Origin: Chitinophagaceae bacterium
Lineage (GTDB): Bacteria > Bacteroidota > Bacteroidia > Chitinophagales > Chitinophagaceae
Direction: 5' to 3'
NCBI GenBank assembly: GCA_017882265.1
Contig: JADGPW010000109.1
Location: 20,697 to 84,696, forward strand
DNA: 64,000 bases
This document shows positions 41,014-52,667 of this stretch, in pieces; position 1 is the first letter of the stretch, and each line of letters opens with the position of its first letter. Both the position numbers and the translations under genes were made by a program. Under the pieces are notes generated by a model that did not search any database, was not told the origin of the DNA, and saw only the letters and a list, made by a program, of their open reading frames with translations.

Positions 41014-44000
41014 ATGCCGCTCATGAGTGTAAGGGATTTGTTGCAACAGTATCAAGACACCCCCCGCCTTTTTCAATTGGCGGACAGGCTCTCTTTTGCC
41101 CAGCCTCAAAAAATATTTCTTAAAAACTTACAGGGAAGTTCATCGCAGTTCATAGTAGCCGCTGCTTTTCTTCATCCTTCCTGTTCACAACTGAATCATA
41201 TTATTGTATTAAATGATGCAGAAGAAGCCGCTTATTTCCATAACACGCTGGAGAACCTGACAGAAGCCCTGGATATTTTTTATTTTCCTTCTTCCTTTAA
41301 GAACAGGAAGAATTACCAACTACTGAACTCATCCCATGTCATGCTTCGTACGGAAGCACTGATAAAGATAGCCGGCGCCTTCCCATCTCCCTCAGGAGAA
41401 TTGGCAGGGGTAAAACGAAAGATCCTGGTTACCTATCCCGAAGCTTTATTTGAAAAAGTAGTATTGCCCGGTACATTAAATTCCAATATCATCTACATTA
41501 AGTCGGGCGATACACTGGATGTGGAGCAACTGTTACTGAAACTATCCGGTTATGGCTTTGAAAGAACTGATTTTGTTTATGAACCGGGTCAGTTTGCCAT
41601 CCGGGGAGGCATTCTTGATATCTATTCTTTTGGCAATGAAAAACCCTATCGTCTTGAATTATTCGGGAATAACATAGACTCGATACGTATTGTGGACCCG
41701 GAAACACAGTTGAGTGAAAGAAAACTGCTGCAGGTGAGTATCATTCCAAATGTAGATTCACTTCCAATGGATGGCGGGAACGGGAAAAGAATATCGTTGC
41801 TGGAGTTTTTGCCTGCCCATACCGTTGTCTGGATGCAGGATTTTGAAGTATGTAAAGAGAGATTAGCTGATTGCGAGGAGGAACTACATGCTTTTTTGCG
41901 GATGCAGGAAGAGTCAGTTATCAGTCGGCAGTCGGCAGGCAGCAGTCGGCAGCCCGCAATCGGTCGGAATGCATTGCCGGATGAGGAGGATCGCCTGGTA
42001 AAGAAAAAAATTAGCGTGGATGAGTTTATTGACCCCCATCGGCTGGAAGAGGAACTCTCAAAATATCATCTGGTTGAATTTGGTTACCGGCCTCACCTCG
42101 CCACTACTGAAATTGAATTTCACACCAAAGCTCAACCAGCATTCAACCGTCAATTTGATTTATTAATAAAAGACCTCAAAAGCTGGGAGCGTAAAGGTTT
42201 TGGACTTTACCTGTTTGCAGATAATCCAAAACAATTGGAAAGGTTGCAAAGCATATTTGATGACCTGCCCGCAAGCCCCGGTGGGAAGGCGGAAATCGTC
42301 TTCCATCCGGTTGCTGTATCCATTCACGAAGGCTTTATAGATGAAGACCTAAAGCTTGTTTGCTATACTGATCACCAGGTGTTCCAGCGGTATCATAAAT
42401 ACAAAGTAAAACAAGCCTATAATAAAAATAAGGCGATCACTTTACGAACGCTCCGGGAATTGCAACCGGGCGATTTTGTTACACATATTGATCATGGTGT
42501 TGGCATCTTCAGTGGTTTACAAAAGCTGGAAGTGAACGGGCGATTACAGGAAGCCGTCCGGTTGATCTACAGGGATAGTGATATACTTTATGTAAACATC
42601 AACTCACTGCACAAGATCGCCAAGTATACCGGGAAGGAAGGAAGTGTACCAAAGGTAAATAAACTGGGAAGCGATGTTTGGAACAGGTTGAAGGAAAAAA
42701 CCAAATCAAAGGTCAAGGAGATTGCATTTGACCTGATAAAACTATACGCCAAACGAAAGGGACAAAATGGGTTCCGCCATACCCCGGACAATTATATGCA
42801 AACCGAGCTCGAAGCTTCTTTCATCTATGAGGATACACCTGACCAGAGTAAAGCTGTAATTGATGTAAAGAAGGATATGGAATCATCATCACCTATGGAC
42901 CGGCTGGTTTGCGGCGATGTGGGTTTTGGCAAAACAGAGGTAGCTATTCGGGCTGCTTTTAAAACCTGCCTGGATGGGAAACAGGCTGCCATACTTGTTC
43001 CCACCACGATTCTTGCCTTTCAGCATTTCCAGACCTTTGGCGAACGGTTGAAAGATTTCCCTGTGACAGTTGATTATATCAACCGGTTTAAATCCACGAA
43101 ACAGAAAAAAGAAACACTGAAGAAACTGGAAGAAGGGAAAATTGATATCCTGATCGGGACACATGCTATTCTTGGGAAAGAAGTAAAGTTCAAAGACCTG
43201 GGCTTACTGGTTGTGGATGAAGAGCAAAAATTTGGTGTGGGGCATAAAGAAAAGATCAAAACATTACGTACCTCCGTTGACTGTTTGACCTTAACAGCTA
43301 CACCTATCCCCAGGACATTGCAGTTTAGCCTGATGGGAGCAAGGGATCTCAGCATCATCAATACGCCGCCCCCTAACCGGCAACCCATACAAACCGAAGT
43401 GATGGTCTATAATGAAGACCTTATCCGGGAGGCTATTTATTTTGAAACGGAACGGGGCGGCCAGGTTTTTTTTATTTTTAACCGTATTGCTGGTTTAGCG
43501 GAAATGGCTGCTATTATCCAGGGACTTTGTCCTGACCTGAGCATCGGGTATGCACATGGTCAAATGGAAGGTCATGAACTGGAAGAAAGGATCCTGGATT
43601 TTATTGATAAGAAGTACGATGTATTGGTATGTACGAATATCGTGGAAAGTGGTGTTGATATTCCGAATGTGAATACGATCATCATTAATAATGCACACCA
43701 GTTTGGATTAAGCGATCTGCACCAGTTAAGAGGAAGAGTGGGACGAAGCAACCGAAAAGCATTTTGTTACCTGCTGGCGCCACCCATGAGCACTTTACCT
43801 AATGATGCCAGAAAAAGATTGCAAACCCTGGAACAGCACAGTGAACTGGGCAGTGGGTTCCAGATTGCAATGAGGGACCTGGATATACGGGGTGCTGGTA
43901 ATTTATTAGGAGGCGAGCAAAGCGGTTTTATGGCGGAAATTGGCTTTGAAATGTACCAGAAGATATTAGATGAAGCGATACGCGAATTAAAAAGAACTGA

Positions 44001-44529
44001 ATTCAAAGAATTATTCAAAGAAGAGATCGCCAGGCAGGACGATTTTGTACAGGATTGTACCATAGACACCGATCTCGAAATCCTGATACCCGATGATTAT
44101 GTAGAAAGTATTGCCGAACGTTTGTCACTATACCAACGCCTGGATAATTGCGAAACGGAGGAAGACCTGCAGCTCATACACAAAGAACTCGGGGACAGAT
44201 TTGGTTCTTTGCCGCAACCCGTGAATGATCTTTTTATGACCGTTCGCTGCCGTAAGCTGGCTGTAGGGCTTGGGTTTGAAAAAATGTCGTTGAAAGAAAA
44301 AATACTGCGCTGTTATTTCATCAACAGACCCGATTCTCCTTATTTCGAATCAGCAACTTTCCAAAAAATACTCGTGTACCTGCAAATGGAAACCAACAAA
44401 GCCACGCTCAAGCAAAATGGTCGGTTGTTCATCCTGATCGTCAAGAACATACAAAACATGAAAGAGATGCATCAGTTTCTAAATGATATGTACGAGTATT
44501 GTTTTGCCACTACCGCCCAAGTCAAATAA
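41014..44529 (+). CDS. mfd: Transcription-repair coupling factor
   Basis: A 1171-residue SF2 translocase that removes stalled RNA polymerase and recruits UvrA. Order: UvrB-like N-terminal domains, RNAP-interacting domain starting about residue 480 (LQPGDFVTHIDHGVGIFSGL), ATPase with Walker A GDVGFGKTEVAIRAAF and DEEQKFGVGHKEKIK, motif III LTATPIPRTLQFSLMGARDL, helicase C domain with VCTNIVESGVDIPNVNTIII and LRGRVGRSNRKAF, and the TRCF C-terminal domain. Start is 41014 or the ATG 9 bases later. Two repeat-derived segments sit in frame: PSPSGELAGVK near residue 125 and SRQSAGSSRQPAIGR near 304. The stop codon begins a 9-base repeat array. Confidence 0.96.
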   Translation: MPLMSVRDLLQQYQDTPRLFQLADRLSFAQPQKIFLKNLQGSSSQFIVAAAFLHPSCSQLNHIIVLNDAEEAAYFHNTLENLTEALDIFYFPSSFKNRKNYQLLNSSHVMLRTEALIKIAGAFPSPSGELAGVKRKILVTYPEALFEKVVLPGTLNSNIIYIKSGDTLDVEQLLLKLSGYGFERTDFVYEPGQFAIRGGILDIYSFGNEKPYRLELFGNNIDSIRIVDPETQLSERKLLQVSIIPNVDSLPMDGGNGKRISLLEFLPAHTVVWMQDFEVCKERLADCEEELHAFLRMQEESVISRQSAGSSRQPAIGRNALPDEEDRLVKKKISVDEFIDPHRLEEELSKYHLVEFGYRPHLATTEIEFHTKAQPAFNRQFDLLIKDLKSWERKGFGLYLFADNPKQLERLQSIFDDLPASPGGKAEIVFHPVAVSIHEGFIDEDLKLVCYTDHQVFQRYHKYKVKQAYNKNKAITLRTLRELQPGDFVTHIDHGVGIFSGLQKLEVNGRLQEAVRLIYRDSDILYVNINSLHKIAKYTGKEGSVPKVNKLGSDVWNRLKEKTKSKVKEIAFDLIKLYAKRKGQNGFRHTPDNYMQTELEASFIYEDTPDQSKAVIDVKKDMESSSPMDRLVCGDVGFGKTEVAIRAAFKTCLDGKQAAILVPTTILAFQHFQTFGERLKDFPVTVDYINRFKSTKQKKETLKKLEEGKIDILIGTHAILGKEVKFKDLGLLVVDEEQKFGVGHKEKIKTLRTSVDCLTLTATPIPRTLQFSLMGARDLSIINTPPPNRQPIQTEVMVYNEDLIREAIYFETERGGQVFFIFNRIAGLAEMAAIIQGLCPDLSIGYAHGQMEGHELEERILDFIDKKYDVLVCTNIVESGVDIPNVNTIIINNAHQFGLSDLHQLRGRVGRSNRKAFCYLLAPPMSTLPNDARKRLQTLEQHSELGSGFQIAMRDLDIRGAGNLLGGEQSGFMAEIGFEMYQKILDEAIRELKRTEFKELFKEEIARQDDFVQDCTIDTDLEILIPDDYVESIAERLSLYQRLDNCETEEDLQLIHKELGDRFGSLPQPVNDLFMTVRCRKLAVGLGFEKMSLKEKILRCYFINRPDSPYFESATFQKILVYLQMETNKATLKQNGRLFILIVKNIQNMKEMHQFLNDMYEYCFATTAQVK
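41383..41411 (+). repeat. Diverged CCCC/GGGG-core element inside mfd
   Basis: TCTCC-CTCA-GGAGA followed by ATTGG-CAGGGGT parallels the CTCCCC-TTTA-GGGG-yTGGGGG element at 37345-37366. It is translated as part of PSPSGELAGVK. Confidence 0.45.
41922..41963 (+). repeat. Six-unit heptamer array inside mfd
   Basis: Six units of period 7, consensus CAGTCGG, translated as SRQSAGSSRQPAIGR in a charged linker between N-terminal domains. Confidence 0.8.
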
Positions 44530-44618
44530 TCATATTGGATATATGGGATCATTTAATTCATGGCTACTGTCATATAACCCATATGACCAATTTGACTTAT
44601 ATGACCTTTATGACTTGA
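44521..44618. repeat. Facing 9-base-unit arrays after mfd
   Basis: At 44578-44613 four units of 9 bases share the form YYNNTWTGA. The left part, 44521-44547, holds the same units in reverse orientation and starts with the last codons and TAA of mfd. Together they could form a hairpin ending mfd transcripts. Confidence 0.65.
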
Positions 44619-44672
44619 CGGGGCTGCCTGACAGTATTGTCATTATCAACAATTTGTTTTATTTTTAGTGCT

Positions 44673-44680
44673 TAGTTTTA
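44673..44680 (+). promoter_or_regulatory. Promoter of the subtilase gene (TTTG ... TAGTTTTA)
   Basis: TTTG at 44653-44656, 16 bases, then TAGTTTTA at 44673-44680, one mismatch from consensus. The ATG follows after six bases, so the mRNA should have almost no leader. Confidence 0.4.
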
Positions 44681-44686
44681 GTCACT

Positions 44687-47600
44687 ATGAAACCCAATCC
44701 AATACCTCTGATAGCTGCAATGCTGCTTTTCTCCCTGTCGATGGCAGCGCAGGATGATTCCCGGTATAAATTACTTCTCAAAAGCGGAACTTTCATTCCC
44801 GAAAAAAATATTAGTCCCGAAAAACTGGACCTGTTTAACCGTAAAGCGGTGACAATAGCAGGAAAAACTTTCGCTGTTCTCCAGTTTGAACATATTCCGA
44901 CAACAGAAGAGAGACAACAACTACTACAGGCAGGTATAGAGTTGCTGGAATATATACCCAACAACGCATATTCTATAACCATAACCGGATCGCTGGACCC
45001 TGCCATCCTGGCTCAGGTAAAAGCAAGGGCTGTGATTGACCTTTTGCCTGAACAAAAAATGCAGCCGGAATTAGCGAAAGGCAATTTTCCTGACTGGTCA
45101 GTGAAAGTAGCAGGCACCCTGGATGTATGGATCAGTTTCCCAAAATCATTTTCTTATGAAAGGGTCAAGCAGGAATTGCGGATCAGGAATTTTGATATTA
45201 CCGGGGAGAGTTATAAAAATTACCGCATTGTCGCACTTCGCATAGCGGCGATGCGGTTGAATGAACTGGCCTCATTGCCATTCATTGAATATGTGCAGCC
45301 GGCTCCACATGAAGATCAGCCGCTTAATTATAATAGCAAATTCGCTTCAAGAGCCAATATGTTGAATGCCTCCCTGTCAGTAGGGGGAAGGGACCTTAAA
45401 GGGGAAGGAGTTGTTGTAGGTATTGGTGATAACGGCGACGTTCAATCCCATATTGATTTTACCGGGCGCATAATAAACCGTGCCGCGGAAATTTTCAGGG
45501 GTCATGCTTCGCATGTTACAGGTACGATTGGGGGGGCAGGCCTTATCGAAGAATTATATAAAGGGTATGCACCCAAGGCAACATTGATCAGCCAGCTTTA
45601 TTCCAATATCTATACTTATGCCCCGGCGTATGTTCAGGATTATGGAATGGTTATTACCAACAATTCCTACGGTAGTGTGGAGAACGATTGCTTTTATAGC
45701 GGATTTTACGACCTCTCCTCCCGAATCCTTGATCAGCAGGCATTTGATCTTCCGGAATTACAACATGTGTTTGCGGCCGGGAATGATGGTGATAAATCAT
45801 GTGCGCCTTATCCTCTGGGATTCAAAACAGTATTAGGCGGGTTTCAATCGGCAAAAAATGTGTTGACAGTGGGCAGTACAGATTATAAAGAGGACCTGAG
45901 CGGATTCTCCAGTAAGGGACCTGTAAAAGACGGTCGCCTTAAGCCGGAAATAATGTCCCAGGGTGAATTTGTAGCCTCTACCTGGGTAAATAATCTATAC
46001 AGTTATGATAACGGGACCAGCATGGCAGCTCCGGGAGTATCAGGCGGCCTTGCATTATTAGTTCAGAGGTACCGTCAATTAAATGGCGGAACAAATCCCA
46101 AAAGTGGTTTAATGAAAGCCCTGTTGTGTAATGGCAGTTCTGACAGAGGAAATGATGGCCCGGATTACAGTTATGGCTTTGGAAGCATGAATCTTCTGCG
46201 GTCAATTACCATGTTGGAGAACGGCAATTATTTTAGTTCTACAGTTGCAAACAGCGTAACTAATTCACAGACCATATCAGTTCCGGCTAACACTTCCCGG
46301 CTTAAGGTGTTATTGTATTGGCCGGACCCGCCTGCATCCTTATTATCCAGCAAGACCCTGGTGAATGATCTCGATCTTTCCATCATTACGCCGGCAATCG
46401 CTACTGTTTTACCCAGGATACTTGATACAGCCAATATAAGTGCTACTGCAGGTATGGGCACGGATCATATTAATAATATTGAACAGGTTACTATAAACAA
46501 CCCTGTAGCCGGAAATTATTCTTTAAAAGTAACCGGGAATAATATCACACAAAATCCTTCCCAGGTATATTACTTAGTCTATGATATTATTCCTCAAAGT
46601 TTGGTCTTAACCAATCCCATTGGGGGAGAATCGTGGGTGCCAACAAGTTCGCCATATGACACGATGTATGTACAATGGGATTCTTACGACGACCCTCCCA
46701 ATATGTTTACATTGGAGTTTTCAAGTGATAATGGAACAAGCTGGACAACACTTAGCAGTACAATACCTGCGACCAGTCATGTTTTTAATTGGGCTGTGCC
46801 TAATATCCCTACAGAACAGGCAAAGCTGAGAATAACAAAGAATGGAACCGGACTGACCCAGACCAGTAACGCCTTTACAATAAGTGCCAGGCCGACTCTT
46901 TCTCTGGCACCTACGCAATGTGAAGGGTATATTGCTATGAATTGGACAGCCATTACAGGTGCCACCGATTATGAAGTAATGATGCTTCGGGGGGATGATA
47001 TGGTTTCGATGGCCACCACGACAGCTTTAACCTACACTTTCAGCGGTTTGTCAAAAGATACGCTGTATTGGGTCACGGTCAGAGCCAGGATAAATGGAAA
47101 ACCCGGAAGACGGGCAACTGCTATTTCAAGACAACCCAATTCCGGGACATGCTCAGGATCAATTTCTGATAATGACCTCGAAGTTGCTGCCATTATTTCA
47201 CCCGCTTCATCAGGCAGGAAATTCACCTTATCTGAATTATCAGGTAGTACACCCGTTACCATTCGTATCAGGAACCTGGATGACATTGCCTCAACTGATG
47301 ATATCGTCGTTAGTTATTCTATCAATGGCGGGGCCGCGGTGACAGAAACCATCAATAGTAGTAGTTCTCCAACTTCAACGATCAGAGCAGGTGGGACTAT
47401 TGATTATACATTCCTTACGAATGCCAACCTGGCTGCAGCAGGTACCTATAGTATTGAAGTGATAGCTCAAAAAGGCTCCGATCCCGTGACTGCCAACAAC
47501 CGGCTTGTCAGAGTTTTCAAACAACTGGATAATCAACCTATCACAGCGGCTGATCTTCCATGGGTAGATAATTTTGAGACTGCGACCGTTCAAACTGTTT

Positions 47601-50101
47601 ATGGACCTCAGATGGGCCTGGATGGAAGGGACCGGTATGATTTTGTCAATTCAACCCCTTATGGAAGATTACGGACATTTATAAACACGGGTATTGCTTA
47701 TTCCGGAAGCAAAGCGGTTTCCCTGGATGCTGACCGGTATGTAAATACAGGAAATACAGATTCATTGACCGGAACTTTTAACCTGGGTAGTTTTAATGCG
47801 GGTACAAAAGATATCCGTCTTGATTTTCGGTATAAGAACCATGGACAAAAAACGAATGCAGCCAATAAAGTTTGGCTCAGGGGTAACGAATCCTCACCCT
47901 GGATACAAGCCTATGACCTGTTTGGCAATCAAAATGATCCGGGCAGCTATAAGAGATCTTCGAGTATTGAATTATCAAGATTGCTGGGCAATAACGGGCA
48001 GAATTTTTCTTCCAGTTTCCAGGTTCGATGGGGACAATACGGAGTTCACCAGGCAACAGATGACCAGGATAGCGCAGGATATACATTCGATGACATCAGG
48101 TTATATGAAGCTGCGAATGATGTACAGATGGTAAGCATTGATGGACCTGTGGGATATAGTTGCGACCTGAGCGCAACGGTCCCTGTAAAAATTACGGTCA
48201 GGAACAGTACCAATACCACCTTAAATTCAATTCCAGTTAAATTCAGGGTGGATGGCGGTGCTTTTATCACAAATGAAATGATCCCTTCCATTACATCCAA
48301 TTCTTCTGTACAATATACTTTCATCAGTACCGCCAATCTATCAGCACCCGGAAATCATAATATTGATGCCGTGATTGGATACCCCGGTGATTCATTCAAT
48401 GATAATGATACGGCAACTATTTCCGTGGTGAGCTTACCGCTGATTACCAGTTTTCCCTATATACAAAACTTTGAATTGGATAATGGATCCTGGTATACAC
48501 AGGGAGATAAAACTTCATGGCAATATGGGACACCCGCTTCCCCAAAAATTAACCGGGCGGCCAGTGGAAGTAAAGCCTGGAAAACTAACCTCGCTGGCTA
48601 TTATAACGACGACGAACTATCTTACCTCTATTCGCCATGTTTTGATATTACCGGCATGACAAATCCTACTCTAAGTTTCAGTCTGGCTTTAAATACCGAG
48701 GATTGCGGCGCTGACTTGTGTGATGGCGCCTGGGTTGAATACTCACCCGATGAAATAACCTGGACAAAGCTGGGTGCTTATGGCCAGGGTACAAATTGGT
48801 ACAATAAGAATTATTCTGGTAACCAGCTGTGGAGCCAGCAGGATTATACACGGTGGCATGTAGCGACTACTTCTTTGCCAACGGGTCCCAGCCGGTTACG
48901 GCTAAGGTTTGTATTTAATTCAGATGGCGGAGTAAACAAAGATGGAATAGCCATTGACGATATCCACATTTATGATAATGTATTTGGTATTTATGACGGT
49001 GTAACGATGGGGTCTCCTGTCACCCAGAATATTCCGGGTGGATCAGGGTGGGTGGATTTTACATACGGGGGCAAACTGGTAGCTTCTGTGAAATCTCCTG
49101 TGCAGGCAATGGGTAATACCGATGTACAGGCCTATATATATACAGGCCCGGTACGTACGAATAATGGTGAATATTATCATAACAGGAACATTACGATAAA
49201 ACCAACTACAGTCGGTCTTACTGACTCGGCGTCGGTTCGTTTTTATTTCCTTGATGCCGAAACGGAAACCCTGATCAACGCTACAGGCTGCCCCAATTGT
49301 ATCAAACCCTCGACAGCCTATGACCTGGGGGTTTCAAAATACAGCGATCCGAATGATAATTTTGAGAATGGAACTATAATAGATAATAACCAGGGTTCCT
49401 GGTTATTCATTAACTCATCTAAAGCCGTCAAAGTTCCGTTTGACAAAGGTTATTATGCTGAATTCAAAGTGAAGGATTTTTCAGAATTCTGGTTAAGTAA
49501 TAGTGTGTTGAGTAGCAGCCAGCCCCTGCCGGTTCAGCTTATTGACTTTTCGGCCAGGCGGAAATCACCTTCCAAAGATGTGTTGACAGAATGGACCACG
49601 GCCTTTACCTATAATGTAAACCGGTTTGAAGTGGAAGTAGCCAGGGGCAATTTGCTTTACCAGCAGAACCTTTTTTCAAAAATCGGGGAAGTAAGCAGCC
49701 CTGGCAATTTAACCGGTCAGCAGAATTACGAGTTTACCGATAAAGAAAATAACAAATCGGGGGTTCGATATTACCGGTTAAAGATCATTGATAATGATGG
49801 CCACTTTAGCTACTCTGCCATCCGGGCAGTAGTGTTTAATGACATAATAAATTGGCAGCTTACTCCTAATCCTTCTACGGGTATTTTTTACCTGGGTTAC
49901 CAGGCAGGCGGCGGAGAATTAATAACGGCGACTGTATATGATGTAAATGGGAAAAAGGTTAAGGAGTACCGTTCCACGGCCAATGGATTTGAGCAAAAGA
50001 TCGGGATTGATTTACAGGAGCAAAAATTTGCCCCAGGTCTTTATTTGTTGGAAGCAGTAGCCGGAAACAGCAAACAATCGTTTAAACTGGTCAAACAATA
50101 A
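44687..50101 (+). CDS. Giant S8 subtilase with type A T9SS sorting domain
   Basis: A 1804-residue exported serine protease. Signal peptide MKPNPIPLIAAMLLFSLSMA; inhibitor-like propeptide to about residue 220; catalytic triad Asp248 (VGIGDNGDVQSHID), His273 (FRGHASHVTGTIGG) and Ser445 (NGTSMAAPGVSGG), oxyanion Asn in FAAGNDG. Then a beta-sandwich, a fibronectin-III-like domain (TLSLAPTQCEGYIAMNWTAI), CARDB-like domains and MAM/laminin-like jelly rolls (IAIDDIHIYD). The end, PNPSTGIFYLGYQ to FAPGLYLLEAVAGNSKQSFK, is the T9SS type A sorting domain, so the protein should be exported across the outer membrane and anchored or released there. A bidirectional terminator follows. Confidence 0.93.
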   Translation: MKPNPIPLIAAMLLFSLSMAAQDDSRYKLLLKSGTFIPEKNISPEKLDLFNRKAVTIAGKTFAVLQFEHIPTTEERQQLLQAGIELLEYIPNNAYSITITGSLDPAILAQVKARAVIDLLPEQKMQPELAKGNFPDWSVKVAGTLDVWISFPKSFSYERVKQELRIRNFDITGESYKNYRIVALRIAAMRLNELASLPFIEYVQPAPHEDQPLNYNSKFASRANMLNASLSVGGRDLKGEGVVVGIGDNGDVQSHIDFTGRIINRAAEIFRGHASHVTGTIGGAGLIEELYKGYAPKATLISQLYSNIYTYAPAYVQDYGMVITNNSYGSVENDCFYSGFYDLSSRILDQQAFDLPELQHVFAAGNDGDKSCAPYPLGFKTVLGGFQSAKNVLTVGSTDYKEDLSGFSSKGPVKDGRLKPEIMSQGEFVASTWVNNLYSYDNGTSMAAPGVSGGLALLVQRYRQLNGGTNPKSGLMKALLCNGSSDRGNDGPDYSYGFGSMNLLRSITMLENGNYFSSTVANSVTNSQTISVPANTSRLKVLLYWPDPPASLLSSKTLVNDLDLSIITPAIATVLPRILDTANISATAGMGTDHINNIEQVTINNPVAGNYSLKVTGNNITQNPSQVYYLVYDIIPQSLVLTNPIGGESWVPTSSPYDTMYVQWDSYDDPPNMFTLEFSSDNGTSWTTLSSTIPATSHVFNWAVPNIPTEQAKLRITKNGTGLTQTSNAFTISARPTLSLAPTQCEGYIAMNWTAITGATDYEVMMLRGDDMVSMATTTALTYTFSGLSKDTLYWVTVRARINGKPGRRATAISRQPNSGTCSGSISDNDLEVAAIISPASSGRKFTLSELSGSTPVTIRIRNLDDIASTDDIVVSYSINGGAAVTETINSSSSPTSTIRAGGTIDYTFLTNANLAAAGTYSIEVIAQKGSDPVTANNRLVRVFKQLDNQPITAADLPWVDNFETATVQTVYGPQMGLDGRDRYDFVNSTPYGRLRTFINTGIAYSGSKAVSLDADRYVNTGNTDSLTGTFNLGSFNAGTKDIRLDFRYKNHGQKTNAANKVWLRGNESSPWIQAYDLFGNQNDPGSYKRSSSIELSRLLGNNGQNFSSSFQVRWGQYGVHQATDDQDSAGYTFDDIRLYEAANDVQMVSIDGPVGYSCDLSATVPVKITVRNSTNTTLNSIPVKFRVDGGAFITNEMIPSITSNSSVQYTFISTANLSAPGNHNIDAVIGYPGDSFNDNDTATISVVSLPLITSFPYIQNFELDNGSWYTQGDKTSWQYGTPASPKINRAASGSKAWKTNLAGYYNDDELSYLYSPCFDITGMTNPTLSFSLALNTEDCGADLCDGAWVEYSPDEITWTKLGAYGQGTNWYNKNYSGNQLWSQQDYTRWHVATTSLPTGPSRLRLRFVFNSDGGVNKDGIAIDDIHIYDNVFGIYDGVTMGSPVTQNIPGGSGWVDFTYGGKLVASVKSPVQAMGNTDVQAYIYTGPVRTNNGEYYHNRNITIKPTTVGLTDSASVRFYFLDAETETLINATGCPNCIKPSTAYDLGVSKYSDPNDNFENGTIIDNNQGSWLFINSSKAVKVPFDKGYYAEFKVKDFSEFWLSNSVLSSSQPLPVQLIDFSARRKSPSKDVLTEWTTAFTYNVNRFEVEVARGNLLYQQNLFSKIGEVSSPGNLTGQQNYEFTDKENNKSGVRYYRLKIIDNDGHFSYSAIRAVVFNDIINWQLTPNPSTGIFYLGYQAGGGELITATVYDVNGKKVKEYRSTANGFEQKIGIDLQEQKFAPGLYLLEAVAGNSKQSFKLVKQ

Positions 50102-50104
50102 AAA

Positions 50105-50129
50105 CCCGGTTCACTTGAAGCAAACCGGG
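50105..50129. terminator. Bidirectional terminator after the subtilase
   Basis: CCCGGTT (50105-50111) pairs with AACCGGG (50123-50129) over an 11-base loop, with A-rich left and T-rich right flanks. Lies between convergent genes. Confidence 0.7.
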
Positions 50130-50157
50130 ATCTATTTTCAAAATACTTGGGTAGTTT

Positions 50158-50361
50158 TCACCAGCCTTGTTTAGCAATACCAGCTTTAATTGCTGCCATA
50201 GCTTTTTCGGCATTTACAAGGGTGGTAAGTTTGTTGCCCTTACCATCATCCCCCTGCACCATATAGGCGCCTTTTGCAGTCTTTTTGATAACGGCATTGA
50301 GGACAGGAACGCCCTTTTCTTTGGTTTTTACGTTGTAAGCGGTAAGTTGAACGTCAGACAT
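50158..50361 (-). CDS. Small DUF5679-like protein lacking the zinc cysteines
   Basis: A 67-residue protein starting with ATG at 50361 (a TTG two codons upstream is rejected): MSDVQLTAYNVKTKEKGVPV, then KKTAKGAYMVQGDDGKGNKL and a helical end KAMAAIKAGIAKQGW. The layout recalls the small zinc-ribbon family DUF5679 (AYCVKCKxK ... KNGRxAVQG), but the cysteines are replaced by Asn and Thr, so no metal site remains. A nucleic-acid- or protein-binding role is only a guess. It is flanked by terminators on both sides and so is expressed alone. Confidence 0.6.
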   Translation of the reverse strand: MSDVQLTAYNVKTKEKGVPVLNAVIKKTAKGAYMVQGDDGKGNKLTTLVNAEKAMAAIKAGIAKQGW

Positions 50362-50446
50362 GGTCAATAGTTTTTGAGTTAGTAATACCTGAAATTAAGC
50401 ATTCTGGCGGGTTTTAAACGGGAAAATTTACCGGGTGCCATAAAAA

Positions 50447-50466
50447 AGCCCCGCAGATGCAGGGCT
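50447..50466 (-). terminator. gyrB intrinsic terminator
   Basis: Read on the minus strand, an 8-pair stem (one G-T pair) around the loop ATCT is followed by six thymines, 29 bases after the gyrB stop codon. Confidence 0.85.
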
Positions 50467-50494
50467 AACTCATTTATTCTGAATAACTTAAATC

Positions 50495-52576
<2,082 letters not shown>

Positions 52577-52667
52577 TTAATAAGGGCTTTTTTGCCAAAA
52601 TGAAGACAAAATATGTAGGTTGAAAATTACCCGTTTTTCTTCCCGGAACTGAGATGTTGAAGGATAT

